DNA from: Pseudorhodoferax sp. Leaf267
GTDB taxonomy: Bacteria; Pseudomonadota; Gammaproteobacteria; Burkholderiales; Burkholderiaceae_C
Direction: 5' to 3'
Length of the DNA: 64,000 nucleotides
NCBI RefSeq assembly: GCF_001422405.1
Contig: NZ_LMMV01000001.1
Coordinates: 63,275-127,274, forward strand
Part shown: piece by piece, positions 42,535 to 51,118 of the stretch
Position numbering within the stretch: position 1 is the stretch's first letter
Layout: every line of letters starts with the position of its first letter
Translations under genes and position numbers: made by a program
Notes under the pieces: generated by a model
Databases searched by the model: none
The model's input: the letters and a program-made list of their open reading frames with translations, nothing else
Told to the model about the DNA's origin: nothing

Positions 42535-43763
42535 TGGCACAGGAACACGCAGCGAAGGCCGGGGCCACGGGGCCGCTGGCGGGCTTGAAGGTCATCGACT
42601 TCTCGGCCGTGCTGTCGGGCCCGCTTGCCGCGGCCATGCTGGCCGAGCAGGGTGCGCAGGTCATCAAGGTGGAAACGCCGGATGGCGACACCACGCGGCT
42701 GATCGGCCCGGGCAAGGGCCGCATGTCGGCCATGTTCATCGCGAGCAACCGCGGCAAGCAGTGCATCGCGCTGGATCTCAAGCAGGCGGCGGCGCGCGAC
42801 GTGGCGCTGGCCCTGGTGCGCGAGGCCGACGTGCTGGTCGAGAACATGCGCCCCGGCGCCATGGACCGGCTGGGCCTGGGGTATGCGGCCACCAGCGCGC
42901 TGAACCCGCGGCTGGTCTACCTCACGATCAACGGCAACGGGCCGGATGGGCCCGACGCCGGCGCCCGCGTGTACGACGGCGTGGTGCAGGCGCGCTCGGG
43001 CTTTTGCGCGATGAACGCGCACCCGCAGAGCGGCGAGCCCATGCTGCTGCCCAGCGCGGTGTTCGACAAGATCACGGCGCTGACGGCGGCGCAGGCCGTC
43101 AGCAGCGCGCTGTACGCCCGCGAGCGCGATGGCCGCGGGCGCCACGTGCAGGTGGCGATGCTGGACGCGGCCATCGCATTCCAGTGGCCCGACGCCATGT
43201 ACAACCACGTGTTCCTGGACGATGCGCCGCCGGCGTCGCCGGAGTTCCTGGTCGGCCAGGTGCCGTGGAAGACGCGCGACGGCCATGTGGCCACGAACAC
43301 GGCCCAGCAGTCGGAATTCAACGCGCTGTGCAAGGCGCTGGGCCGGCCCGAGATGGCGCAGGACCCGCGCTTTTCCACCACACCGGGCCGCCAGCGCCAC
43401 GGCAACGAGATGCGCGCGCTGCTGTCGCCGCTGGCCGCCGCGCTGACGACGGACGAGGTGCTGGCCCGCTTCTTCGAGGCCGGCGTGCCGGTCGGCCGCG
43501 TGAACCGGCGTGACGAGGTGGCGGGCGACCCGCAGGTCGTGCACAACCGGCTGCTGCATGCCGTGCGGCACGGTGACCTGGGCCGCGTGCGGCTGGCGCG
43601 CGGGGCGGCGCGCTTCGGTGGCGCGCCCGACGCCGCGCCGCAGCCGGCGGGGCAGCTGGGCGAGCACACGCGGCAGTTGTTGCAGTCGCTGGGCTATGCC
43701 GATGCGGCAATCGACGCGCTGCTGGCGTCGGGTGCGGCCGTGCAGTTCGGCGGCCCTGTTTGA
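42534..43763 (+). CDS. CaiB/BaiF-family CoA transferase
   Basis: 409 residues. LAGLKVIDFSAVLSGPLAAA, GAQVIKVETPDGDTTR, KQCIALDLKQAAARDVALAL and DVLVENMRPGAMDRLGLGY are family III CoA-transferase landmarks; the catalytic Asp is expected in the VRSGFCAMNAHPQ-preceding DGVVQ region typical of this fold. It moves CoA between carboxylates. Its ATG overlaps the isomerase stop, so the two are coupled. Complete at both ends. Confidence 0.9.
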   Translation: MAQEHAAKAGATGPLAGLKVIDFSAVLSGPLAAAMLAEQGAQVIKVETPDGDTTRLIGPGKGRMSAMFIASNRGKQCIALDLKQAAARDVALALVREADVLVENMRPGAMDRLGLGYAATSALNPRLVYLTINGNGPDGPDAGARVYDGVVQARSGFCAMNAHPQSGEPMLLPSAVFDKITALTAAQAVSSALYARERDGRGRHVQVAMLDAAIAFQWPDAMYNHVFLDDAPPASPEFLVGQVPWKTRDGHVATNTAQQSEFNALCKALGRPEMAQDPRFSTTPGRQRHGNEMRALLSPLAAALTTDEVLARFFEAGVPVGRVNRRDEVAGDPQVVHNRLLHAVRHGDLGRVRLARGAARFGGAPDAAPQPAGQLGEHTRQLLQSLGYADAAIDALLASGAAVQFGGPV

Positions 43764-43802
43764 ATCAAAGCCGCGCAGTGCGTGACACGCTGCACCGCAA
43801 CG

Positions 43803-44117
43803 TCACTGCTGCGAGACCGCGAGTACAGCTTTTGGGTTCGTGCGAGCGATGGCCAACAAAGTGCGCGCCGCACCGCTGGGTTGCTTGCGGCCTTGCTCCC
43901 ATCCCTGGAGCGTCCGCACGGAAACGCCTAGCAGGCTGGCGAACTGCGATTGCGAAAGCCCTGTCGCTTCGCGTGCCTCGGTGGCGGAAGACACCACGAC
44001 CTTGCCCTTGCCGGCCTTCATATCCTGGATGGACTGGAGGATCTCCGCGCCGATGTCGCGTTGGGCTTCGAAAGCCGTGATGTCGGCGGCACTGAGCTTC
44101 CTAGATTTCGAGGGCAC
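43803..44117 (-). CDS. XRE/HigA-type antitoxin
   Basis: 104 residues. The HTH is in the second half: EAREATGLSQSQFASLLGVS, VRTLQGWEQGRKQPSGAART, preceded by an N-terminal helix IGAEILQSIQDMKAGKGK that typically contacts a RelE/HigB-like toxin. It follows the toxin gene with a 17-base overlap, the HigBA order (toxin first). It would repress the module and neutralise the toxin, if the toxin is made. Confidence 0.82.
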   Translation of the reverse strand: MPSKSRKLSAADITAFEAQRDIGAEILQSIQDMKAGKGKVVVSSATEAREATGLSQSQFASLLGVSVRTLQGWEQGRKQPSGAARTLLAIARTNPKAVLAVSQQ

Positions 44118-44325
44118 GACGGATCTCCTTGAGGGTGCTGAGCGAGATGTTCTCTGACTCCGACTTGGCGTACAACGTCAGAAGGTAGACCTCGCCAACT
44201 TGATTTCGGGTGAGGTAGACGATGCGCACGCCGCCCGACTTGCCGGTGCCTTCGCGCGACCAACGCACCTTGCGGACACCGCCCGAGCCGCGGATCACGG
44301 AACCAGCGTCCGGATAGGCAGCCAT
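44101..44325 (-). pseudogene. RelE/HigB-like toxin, N-terminally truncated
   Basis: The frame from ATG 44325 encodes 74 residues: RGSGGVRKVRWSREGTGKSG, VRIVYLTRNQVGEVYLLTLY and SLSTLKEIRRALEI. These are the middle and C-terminal parts of RelE/HigB toxins of about 105 residues. Upstream in the same frame SERAEFASF still matches the family, but then a stop and the end of the SDR gene follow, with no start codon. About 25-30 N-terminal residues are missing. The rest may be non-functional or start at this internal ATG. A truncation is the simpler reading. Confidence 0.7.
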
Positions 44326-44347
44326 GAACGAAGCGAACTCGGCGCGT

Positions 44348-45076
44348 TCAGAGATCGAAGTTCGTAGGCAACATCACCACGTCGCGGATCGTCATGCCGC
44401 GCGGGCGGGTCAGCATGAAGATCACCACGTTGGCCACTTCGCTCGCCTCCAGCAGGCTGCCGGAGTCGCGCGCCTCCTGCAGTTTCTCGGGCGGCCAGTC
44501 GGCCAGCAGGGCGCTGATGACGGGGCCGGGCGAGATGGCCCCCACGCGGATGCCGTGCTTGAACACCTGGCGGCGCACGGTCTGCACGAAGCAGTCGACC
44601 GCCCACTTGGACGCAGCGTAGACCGGCTCCCACGGCGTGGGGAAGTGCGCGGCCAGCGAGCTGGTGACGACGATGTCGCCGCTGCCGCGCGCGATCATGT
44701 GCGGCAGCACGTCGTGCACGTTCTTCATCACGACGTTGATGTTCAGGTGCAGCATGCGGTCCATGGCCGCGGTGTCGGCATCGACCAGGTCGCCGCCCAC
44801 GTAGCTGCCCGCGTTCGCATGCAGGATGTCGAGCCGGCCGGCGAGCGCCAGCACCTGGGGCAGCAGCGTCGCGCAGTCCGCGGGGTCCAGCAGGTCCATG
44901 GGCAGAGGCACCACGGCATCGCCGAGCCGCTCGCGTGCGGCCTGCAGCGCGGTGCGGTCGCGGTCGACCATCACGACGCGGGCTCCGGCGGCCAGCAGGG
45001 CCTCGGTGCTGGCCAGGCCGATGCCGGACGCGGCACCGGTCACGGCCGCGACCTTGCCTTGCAATGGTTCATTCAT
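44348..45076 (-). CDS. Short-chain dehydrogenase/reductase (ribitol-dehydrogenase-like)
   Basis: 242 residues from ATG 45076. NAD(P)-binding VAAVTGAASGIGLASTEALL, NAG in ILHANAGSYVG, catalytic Ser in VVTSSLAAHFP and Tyr-x3-Lys in YAASKWAVDCF; C-terminus RDVVMLPTNFDL resembles ribitol/polyol dehydrogenases. The polyol substrate is not determined. Its stop lies only 23 bases before the truncated HigB start, and the breakpoint of that toxin is right behind this gene. Divergent from the MFS exporter with a 229-base gap. Confidence 0.88.
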   Translation of the reverse strand: MNEPLQGKVAAVTGAASGIGLASTEALLAAGARVVMVDRDRTALQAARERLGDAVVPLPMDLLDPADCATLLPQVLALAGRLDILHANAGSYVGGDLVDADTAAMDRMLHLNINVVMKNVHDVLPHMIARGSGDIVVTSSLAAHFPTPWEPVYAASKWAVDCFVQTVRRQVFKHGIRVGAISPGPVISALLADWPPEKLQEARDSGSLLEASEVANVVIFMLTRPRGMTIRDVVMLPTNFDL

Positions 45077-45305
45077 GTTCGTTCTCGCTTGGAATGCCTG
45101 GGCGCGGCAGGCGTTGGACGCGCCGCTGCAGACGATAGCCATTGCCGCCGGCGGCCCCGGTATCCAGCGGTGTCGCTCCAATACTTTGCTGCGCGCCGCG
45201 GTGGCTGGACTCTTGCATCCGCGTCAACAGTCTTTCGAAGAACCAGGGGTGTTTCCGCACGGGCGATCGGCCGACACTGCAAGCCGTTCCCACCGGAGTG
45301 CATCC

Positions 45306-46508
45306 ATGCCCATTGCCTTGCTCGCGCTGACGCTCAGCGCATTCGCCATCGGCACGACAGAGTTCGTGGTCGTCGGCCTGATCCCCACCATCGCGGCCGA
45401 TCTGGCCGTCTCGCTGCCCTCGGCCGGCCTGCTGGTGAGCCTGTACGCGCTGGGCGTGGCCATCGGCGCGCCGGTGCTGACCGCGCTCACCGGCAAGCTG
45501 CCGCGCAAGGCGCTGCTGCTGGGGCTGATGGCCTTGTTCACGGCTGGCAACCTGCTGGCCTGGCAGGCGCCGGGCTATGCGTCGCTGATCGCCGCGCGCA
45601 TCCTCACCGGGCTGGCGCACGGCGTGTTCTTCTCGATCGGCTCGACCATCGCCACCGGCCTGGTCCCGCGCGAGAAGGCGGCCAGCGCGATCGCCATCAT
45701 GTTCACGGGCCTGACGGTGGCGCTGGTCACCGGCGTGCCGCTGGGCACCTTCATCGGCCAGCACTTCGGCTGGCGCGAGACCTTCCTCGCGGTGTCGGCA
45801 CTCGGCGTGCTCGCCTTCGTGGGCAGCGCAGTCTTCGTTCCGAAAGGCATTCGCCACCAGGCGCCGGCTTCGCTCGCGCAGCAGGCCAGGGTGCTGGCCG
45901 AGCCGCGGCTGCTGCTGGTCTATGCCAAGACGGCGATCGGCTACGGCGGCACCTTCATCCCGTTCACGTTCCTCGCGCCGCTGCTGACCGAGGTGTCGGG
46001 CTTTTCGGCCGGCGCGGTGGGCTGGGTGATGCTGGTCTACGGCGTGTCGGTGGCCGTGGGCAACATTTGGGGTGGCCGGCTGGCCGACCGCCTCGGGCCG
46101 ATCCCGGCGTTGCGCATCATCTTCGCGTTGCTGGCGGCCGTGCTGTTGCTGCTGCAGTTCACGGCGCCGCACAAGTGGCTGGCGCTGGCCACCGTGCTGC
46201 TGTGGGGCGCCGTGGCGTTCGGCAACGTGCCGGGGTTGCAGGTCTACGTGGTCAAGCAGGCCGAGCGCTTCACGCCGCAGGCGGTGGACGTGGCTTCGGG
46301 CCTGAACATCGCGGCCTTCAACCTCGGCATTGCCGGCGCGGCCTGGGCGGGCGGCCTGATCGTGACGCACCTGGGCCTCATGCACACGCCGTGGATCGGC
46401 GCACTCGTGGTGCTGGTGTCGCTGGCGCTCACGCAGTGGAGCGGGGCGCTGGACCGGCGGGCGGGCATCCCCGTGCGCGGCGGCAGCGCCATTCCCCTGG
46501 CGCACTGA
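45306..46508 (+). CDS. MFS transporter of the AraJ/DHA1 exporter group
   Basis: 400 residues with twelve hydrophobic helices; N-terminus LSAFAIGTTEFVVVGLIPTI is the AraJ/SotB-type start, followed by motif-A-like region GKLPRKALLLGLMALF. Helix 5 includes the antiporter-like stretch IAIMFTGLTVALVTGVPLGT. Likely a proton-driven exporter of sugars, arabinose-like compounds or drugs. The divergent SDR with polyol-dehydrogenase features suggests a linked role, but this is inference. Confidence 0.88.
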   Translation: MPIALLALTLSAFAIGTTEFVVVGLIPTIAADLAVSLPSAGLLVSLYALGVAIGAPVLTALTGKLPRKALLLGLMALFTAGNLLAWQAPGYASLIAARILTGLAHGVFFSIGSTIATGLVPREKAASAIAIMFTGLTVALVTGVPLGTFIGQHFGWRETFLAVSALGVLAFVGSAVFVPKGIRHQAPASLAQQARVLAEPRLLLVYAKTAIGYGGTFIPFTFLAPLLTEVSGFSAGAVGWVMLVYGVSVAVGNIWGGRLADRLGPIPALRIIFALLAAVLLLLQFTAPHKWLALATVLLWGAVAFGNVPGLQVYVVKQAERFTPQAVDVASGLNIAAFNLGIAGAAWAGGLIVTHLGLMHTPWIGALVVLVSLALTQWSGALDRRAGIPVRGGSAIPLAH

Positions 46509-46567
46509 ACTTTCGTTCTCACGCGAAAGGCCGTGCGCACTGGGACTGACGGCGCTTCAGCCCGGGC

Positions 46568-47344
46568 CTACAGCGGCCCCGGCAGCCTGCCGAAGCCGGG
46601 CAGGCGCAGGGCGACATCGTCCACGTCCACACCGAACCCCAGGCCCAGCAGGTTGAATTCGACACCCTCGACGCGCGCCACGGTCGCGCCGGCCAGGCCC
46701 AGCACCGAGAACTGCCAGCCCGTGCCGCTGGGCGCGCTGGCGAAGAAGGTCGTCGGCCCCAGCCAGTCCTTGCCGATGGCGGTGGGCGGCAGATCGAGCC
46801 GCAGCTCGGGCACCTCGCGTGCGATCCACGCGACGAAGGTGTTGCTGTTCGGGCCGGGCCACAGCCGGTATTCGTTGCCCCAGGGGTAGCGGGCGACCGC
46901 CGCCTCGATGCGGTCGATCATGGCCTCGGCCGCAGGCCCCCGGTGGTCCACCAGCAACTGCGGGTAGGCGCCGTACCACTCGATGTCTGGCGCATCGACT
47001 TCGTTCGACACCAGCGCATCGCCGCCGTAGCGGGCACGCCAGCCCATGATGTGGTAGGTGGTGTAGCGGTCGGCACCCGCACGCTTGACGGCGATCCAGG
47101 GGTGGATGCCGAACGCGCCGCGCCAGCGCACGATGCGCGCGCCGTAGACCTGCACGACGGCATCGCGTTCCACCAACGCGCTGGGCGCCTGCTGCGTGCT
47201 GCCCTGTTGCCGGCTGTGCCATGGCGTCTGCAGGTCCAGCTTGCCCGACGCCAGCACGCCCAGTGGACCGAGCAGCAACAGGGCCACCAGCGCAAGCAGC
47301 CAGCGCAGGTGCCGCAAGCGGGGACGGAACGCGGCGATCTTCAT
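46568..47344 (-). CDS. DUF3750 family protein
   Basis: 258 residues. One N-terminal membrane helix (LRWLLALVALLLLGPLGVLA), then a periplasmic domain: VVQVYGARIVRWRGAFGIHP, WIAVKRAGADRYTTYHIMGW, WYGAYPQLLVDHRGPAAEAM and PWGNEYRLWPGPNSNTFVAW. The His/Asn/Cys-like residues resemble NlpC-like or peptidase-like pockets (HPW, NSNTF), and the family is uncharacterised. The convergent gap with the MFS gene is short. Confidence 0.8.
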   Translation of the reverse strand: MKIAAFRPRLRHLRWLLALVALLLLGPLGVLASGKLDLQTPWHSRQQGSTQQAPSALVERDAVVQVYGARIVRWRGAFGIHPWIAVKRAGADRYTTYHIMGWRARYGGDALVSNEVDAPDIEWYGAYPQLLVDHRGPAAEAMIDRIEAAVARYPWGNEYRLWPGPNSNTFVAWIAREVPELRLDLPPTAIGKDWLGPTTFFASAPSGTGWQFSVLGLAGATVARVEGVEFNLLGLGFGVDVDDVALRLPGFGRLPGPL

Positions 47345-47451
47345 GCCGCCAGTATGCCCACGCCTGGCCTGTGAACCCATGCGGTGGCGATGGCCGTGCG
47401 GATGCTGGGGATAGCGCCTGCGTCGCGCGGCCTGCGTCGCTCGTGCGGCGG

Positions 47452-48639
47452 CTACATCAGGCCCAGCGCGCGCGCGAAATCGCGCCGCAGGTCGTCGATG
47501 TGCTCCATGCCGACGGCCAGCCGCACGAAGTTCGGAGGGATGCCGGCCGCCGCCATCTGGGCCTCGCTCATGGTGCCGCTCCACATCGCGGCCGTGTGCA
47601 CGATCAGCGTCTCGACGCCGCCCAGGCTCACGGCCTGCGTTGCCAGCTCCAGCGAGGCGACGAAGCGGCTGGTCGCCTCGTAGCCGCCGTTCAGCGCGAA
47701 CGCGATGACCGGCCCGCCGCCCGCCATCTGCCGCCGCGCCAGCGCGTGCTGCGGATGGCTGGCCAGCAGCGGGTAGTGCACCTGCTCGATCTGCGGCTGC
47801 TGCTCCAGCCAGCCCGCCAGCGCGAGCGCGTTCGCGTTGATGCGCTCCATGCGCACGGGCAGCGTGCGCAGCCCGCGCAGCAGCAGCCATGCGTCCATGG
47901 GCGAGAGCACCGCGCCCAGCGTGGTGTGCATGGGCCAGATGCGCGTGGCCAGTGCTTCGGAACAGCAGATCACGCCGGCCGTCAGGTCGTGGTGGCCACC
48001 CAATGACTTGGTGGCGCTGTGCACCACGATGTCGATGCCCAGACCATGCGGCTTGCAGTTGATCGGCGAGGCGAAGGTGTTGTCGGCGATGGTGATGATG
48101 CCGCGCGGCCGGGCCAGCGCCGCCACGCCGGCCAGGTCGGTCAGCACCAGCGTGGGGTTGGCGGGCGTCTCCAGCATGATGAGCCGGGTGTTGGGGCGCA
48201 GCGCGGCCTCGATGGCTGGCAGCTCGGCCTGCTCGACGATGCTGACCTGCACGCCGAAGCGCGGCAGTACCTCGTCGAACAGCTTGGCCGTGCTCATGTA
48301 GTGCCGCGTCTGCGCCACCACGTGGTCGCCGGCCTGCACCAGCGCCAGCACCGTGGTGCTGATGGCGCCCATGCCCGAGGCCGTCAGCAGCGCGGTCTGC
48401 GTGCCTTCCAGCGCCGCCACCACTGCCGCGGCACGTGCGTGCGTGGGGTTGCCGTAGCGCGTGTAGTAGGCGGGGTGGCGCGGCGTGCCGGCCATCTCGG
48501 CGAACTCGGCCGCGTCGCGCGCCTTGAAGGTCGCGCTGTAGTGGATGGCGGGGCTGACGTCGGCGTCCTGCGACAGGCCGGCATCGCCATGCAGCACGCG
48601 GGTCGCGTCGTGCCAGGGGGGGAGGGAGTCGGAGTGCAT
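47452..48639 (-). CDS. PLP-dependent Cys/Met metabolism enzyme (cystathionine gamma-lyase/synthase family)
   Basis: 395 residues from ATG 48639. The PLP lysine is Lys211 in VVHSATKSLGGHHDLTAGVI; other fold-I marks are YYTRYGNPTHARAAAVVAAL, ALLTASGMGAISTTVLALV and LIMLETPANPTLVLTDLAGV. It belongs to the trans-sulfuration group (gamma-synthases, beta/gamma-lyases, sulfhydrylases); the reaction cannot be fixed without substrate-loop comparison. No clear ribosome-binding site precedes ATG 48639; a GTG at 48657 is an alternative start. Confidence 0.87.
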   Translation of the reverse strand: MHSDSLPPWHDATRVLHGDAGLSQDADVSPAIHYSATFKARDAAEFAEMAGTPRHPAYYTRYGNPTHARAAAVVAALEGTQTALLTASGMGAISTTVLALVQAGDHVVAQTRHYMSTAKLFDEVLPRFGVQVSIVEQAELPAIEAALRPNTRLIMLETPANPTLVLTDLAGVAALARPRGIITIADNTFASPINCKPHGLGIDIVVHSATKSLGGHHDLTAGVICCSEALATRIWPMHTTLGAVLSPMDAWLLLRGLRTLPVRMERINANALALAGWLEQQPQIEQVHYPLLASHPQHALARRQMAGGGPVIAFALNGGYEATSRFVASLELATQAVSLGGVETLIVHTAAMWSGTMSEAQMAAAGIPPNFVRLAVGMEHIDDLRRDFARALGLM

Positions 48640-48696
48640 GGGCCCATGATCGCGCACGGCCGGGCCGGGTAATCCCGAGGTCCTGCACTCTGAAAC

Positions 48697-48732
48697 TGTC
48701 CATATGATGGCGTACTGACCACAATATGGACA
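48697..48732. promoter_or_regulatory. Dyad operator before the cupin operon (likely IclR site)
   Basis: TGTCCATATGATGG (48697-48710) and its inverted copy CCACAATATGGACA (48719-48732) agree at 12 of 14 positions; the outer arms TGTCCATAT/ATATGGACA are perfect. The right arm covers the cupin start codon (ATG 48726), so binding would block transcription or translation initiation of the operon; the divergent PLP gene starts 58 bases away. IclR regulators commonly bind such dyads, and one is encoded at the end of this operon. Confidence 0.65.
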
Positions 48733-49268
48733 AACGCCCTATGCCCGTCGACCGCCCCGATGCCGAGCCGCTGACCCCGTACCAGTACCCCAACCCACCC
48801 GATGCGCTGCCCGAGATCGTAATTCCCAACGCGATCCCCACGGACGAGCGCCTGTGGGTGCCACAGGCCGAGAACGTGTGGTTCCGCCCGCTGTGCCTGA
48901 ACGCCAGCCAGGGCTACTGGATGAACCTGCTGCGCGTGCGCAAGTCCGGCGTGCTGAGCCGGCACCGCCATCCGCAGGCCGTGCACGGCTTCGTGCTCAA
49001 AGGCCGCTGGAAGTACCTGGAGCACGACTGGTGGGCCGAGGAGGGCGGCTACGTGTTCGAGCCGCCGGGCGAGACGCACACGCTCTACGTGCCCGAGGAC
49101 GTGAAGGAAATGATCACCTACTTCCAGGTCAACGGTGTCATGTACTACACCGACCCGTATGGCAAGGGCATGGGCTACGAGGACGTGTTCACCAAGATCG
49201 ACATGTGCCGCAAGCACTTCGACGAAGTAGGGCTGGGCGCGGACTACGTGAAGCAGTTCATTCGATGA
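48726..49268 (+). CDS. Cupin-domain dioxygenase-like protein
   Basis: 180 residues. A cupin barrel: LRVRKSGVLSRHRHPQAVHG supplies the His ligands (HRHPQAVHGF), KGRWKYLEHDWWAEEGGYVF follows, and GETHTLYVPEDVKEMITYF gives the second cupin motif with its His. Resembles 2,4'-dihydroxyacetophenone-dioxygenase-like cupins, which use Fe for C-C cleavage. Whether it is a dioxygenase or an isomerase cannot be read here. ATGA overlap with the next SDR. Confidence 0.83.
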   Translation: MDKRPMPVDRPDAEPLTPYQYPNPPDALPEIVIPNAIPTDERLWVPQAENVWFRPLCLNASQGYWMNLLRVRKSGVLSRHRHPQAVHGFVLKGRWKYLEHDWWAEEGGYVFEPPGETHTLYVPEDVKEMITYFQVNGVMYYTDPYGKGMGYEDVFTKIDMCRKHFDEVGLGADYVKQFIR

Positions 49269-49978
49269 GCCTGGCGAAGTACGACTTCGGCGGCAAGGTG
49301 GCTGTCGTGACCGGCGGCGCCAGCGGCATCGGGGCCGAGGTGGCGCGCCAGCTGCGCGAGAGTGGCGCCACCGTGGTGGTCTGGGACCTGTCGGCCGAGG
49401 GCGACCTGCAGGTGGACGTGGCCGATGGCGCCGCCGTGGCCCGCGCCGCGCAGCAGACCGCCGAGCGCTGGGGCCGCATCGACCTGCTGGTGCACAGCGC
49501 CGGCTTCACCGGCCCCACCATGGCGCTGGACGCGTTCGACCCCGAAGTCTGGCACCGCGTGGTGGACGTGAACCTGGGCGGCACGTTCAACGTCTGCCAC
49601 GCCGTCGTGCCGCTGATGCGCGCGGCCGGCACCGGCCGCATCGTTCTGATCGCCTCGCTGGCCGGCAAGGAGGGCACGCCCAATGCCTCGGCCTACAGCG
49701 CAGCCAAGGCCGGCGTGCTGGCGCTGACCAAGTCGCTGGGCAAGGAACTGGCCGCCACCGGCATCCTGGTCAACGCCATCGCACCGGCCGCTGTGCGCAC
49801 GCCCATCCTGGCGCAGATGGCGCCCGAGCATGTGCAGACCATGGTCGCCAAGAGCCCCATGCAGCGCCTGGGCGAGCCCGGCGAGGTGGCCGCCATGGCG
49901 GCCTGGCTCTGCTCCGATTCCTGCAGCTTCAACACCGGCGCGGTCTTCGACCTCTCAGGCGGCCGCGCCACGTACTAA
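49265..49978 (+). CDS. Short-chain dehydrogenase/reductase
   Basis: 237 residues. Cofactor motif VAVVTGGASGIGAEVARQLR, NAG-like HSAGFTGPT, catalytic Ser in IASLAGKEG and YSAAKAGVLALT (Tyr-x3-Lys). A standard SDR with an N-terminal glycine-rich fingerprint; substrate not predictable. It is translationally coupled to the cupin, so the two probably act on consecutive intermediates. Confidence 0.87.
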   Translation: MSLAKYDFGGKVAVVTGGASGIGAEVARQLRESGATVVVWDLSAEGDLQVDVADGAAVARAAQQTAERWGRIDLLVHSAGFTGPTMALDAFDPEVWHRVVDVNLGGTFNVCHAVVPLMRAAGTGRIVLIASLAGKEGTPNASAYSAAKAGVLALTKSLGKELAATGILVNAIAPAAVRTPILAQMAPEHVQTMVAKSPMQRLGEPGEVAAMAAWLCSDSCSFNTGAVFDLSGGRATY

Positions 49979-49986
49979 TGCACACC

Positions 49987-50085
49987 CCCAGTCTCCGCGC
50001 TGCGCGCTCCGCCAACCCCCTTGCAGGGGGCGCCGCCAGCGGCCCGGCAGAGCCGGTTCCGCGGCGGCTGCTGGCCTCGCGCCGT
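49987..50085. repeat. Comamonadaceae-type GC-rich intergenic repeat with hairpin
   Basis: The 171-base gap between the SDR and Bug genes starts with a CCCCCAGTCTCCGCGCTGCGC segment and holds the hairpin CCAACCCCCTTGCAGGGGGC (50012-50031), then CGGCCCGGCAGAGCCGGTTCC. I have the impression that this arrangement recurs in related genomes, but cannot verify it from one window. It may partly terminate or punctuate the operon. Confidence 0.5.
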
Positions 50086-50149
50086 TGTGCGGTTGCGCTT
50101 CGAATTCTTCTCATCCCGTTGTTGTCTTGAAACTCACTGGAGACATTTC

Positions 50150-51118
50150 ATGTCCACATCACTGAACCGCCGGCAATTCGCCGGCCTGGCCGCCGTGCCC
50201 TTCCTGGCCGGCACCGCCTTCGCGCAATCCGACTTCCCGAACAAGCCGATCGAGCTCGTCGTGCCATTCCAGCCCGGCGGCGGCACGGATGCCCTCGCGC
50301 GCTCGTTCGCCGACGCCACGCGCAAGCACACCTCGCAGAGCTTCATCATCGTCAACAAGCCCGGCGCCAGCGGCTCCATCGGCTGGCAGGACGTGATGGC
50401 CGCCAAGCCCGACGGCTACCGCCTGGCTGTCATCACGGTAGAGCTGGCCACGCTGGCCCACATCGGCGTGGGCAAGATCCACGCCGATGATCTGCAGCCC
50501 ATCGCCCAGCTCAACGCCGACCAGGCCGCCGTCACCGTGCGCGCCGACGCGCCGTGGAACACGGTGGAGGAGTTCCTCGCCGCCGCCAGGAAGGAGCCCG
50601 GCAAGCTCGGCATGGGCAACGCCGGCCCCGGCTCCATCTGGCACCTGGCGGCCTCGGCGTTGGAAGACAAGGCCGGCGTCAAGTTCAACCACGTGCCGTT
50701 CCAGGGTGCAGGCCCCGGCGTGCTGGCGCTGCTGGGCGGCCACATCGACGCCGTGGCCGTGAGCCCGGCCGAGGTCACCACCCATGTGCAGGCCGGCAAG
50801 CTCAAGACCCTGGCCGTGATGGCCGAGCAGCGCGTCAAGGGCTTCGAGAAGGTGCCCACGCTCAAGGAGCGCGGCATCGACCTCGTGATCGGCACCTGGC
50901 GCGGCATCGCGGCACCCAAGAACACGCCGCCGCAGGTCGTGGCCTACCTCAAGGACCTGGCGCTCAAGGCATCGAGCGAGCCCAGCTTCCGCGAGACGCT
51001 GGACAAGCAGAACCTGGGCTTCGTCTACGCCGACGATGCCGCCTTCAAGGCCAAGATCATGAAGGACGACGAGTACTTCAAGGCCCTCATCACCAAGCTG
51101 GGGATCAAGGCAGGATGA
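50150..51118 (+). CDS. Bug/TctC-family periplasmic solute-binding protein
   Basis: 322 residues. Signal peptide with RRQFAGLAAVPFLAGTAFAQ, then FPNKPIELVVPFQPGGGTDA and GYRLAVITV. Mature protein of normal length. GGAGAC precedes ATG 50150 and the stop overlaps the next SDR start (ATGA). As the third orphan Bug in the window it probably delivers or senses the carboxylate used by this operon. Confidence 0.9.
   Translation: MSTSLNRRQFAGLAAVPFLAGTAFAQSDFPNKPIELVVPFQPGGGTDALARSFADATRKHTSQSFIIVNKPGASGSIGWQDVMAAKPDGYRLAVITVELATLAHIGVGKIHADDLQPIAQLNADQAAVTVRADAPWNTVEEFLAAARKEPGKLGMGNAGPGSIWHLAASALEDKAGVKFNHVPFQGAGPGVLALLGGHIDAVAVSPAEVTTHVQAGKLKTLAVMAEQRVKGFEKVPTLKERGIDLVIGTWRGIAAPKNTPPQVVAYLKDLALKASSEPSFRETLDKQNLGFVYADDAAFKAKIMKDDEYFKALITKLGIKAG

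Noticed and set aside
45069-46505. A long minus-strand frame under the MFS exporter
   Set aside because: Antisense to twelve clear membrane helices; composition is Arg/His/Gln-rich noise.
46511-46530. CTTTCG...CGAAAG hairpin after the MFS gene as a terminator
   Set aside because: The stem has only six pairs and no U-run follows, so it was not annotated.
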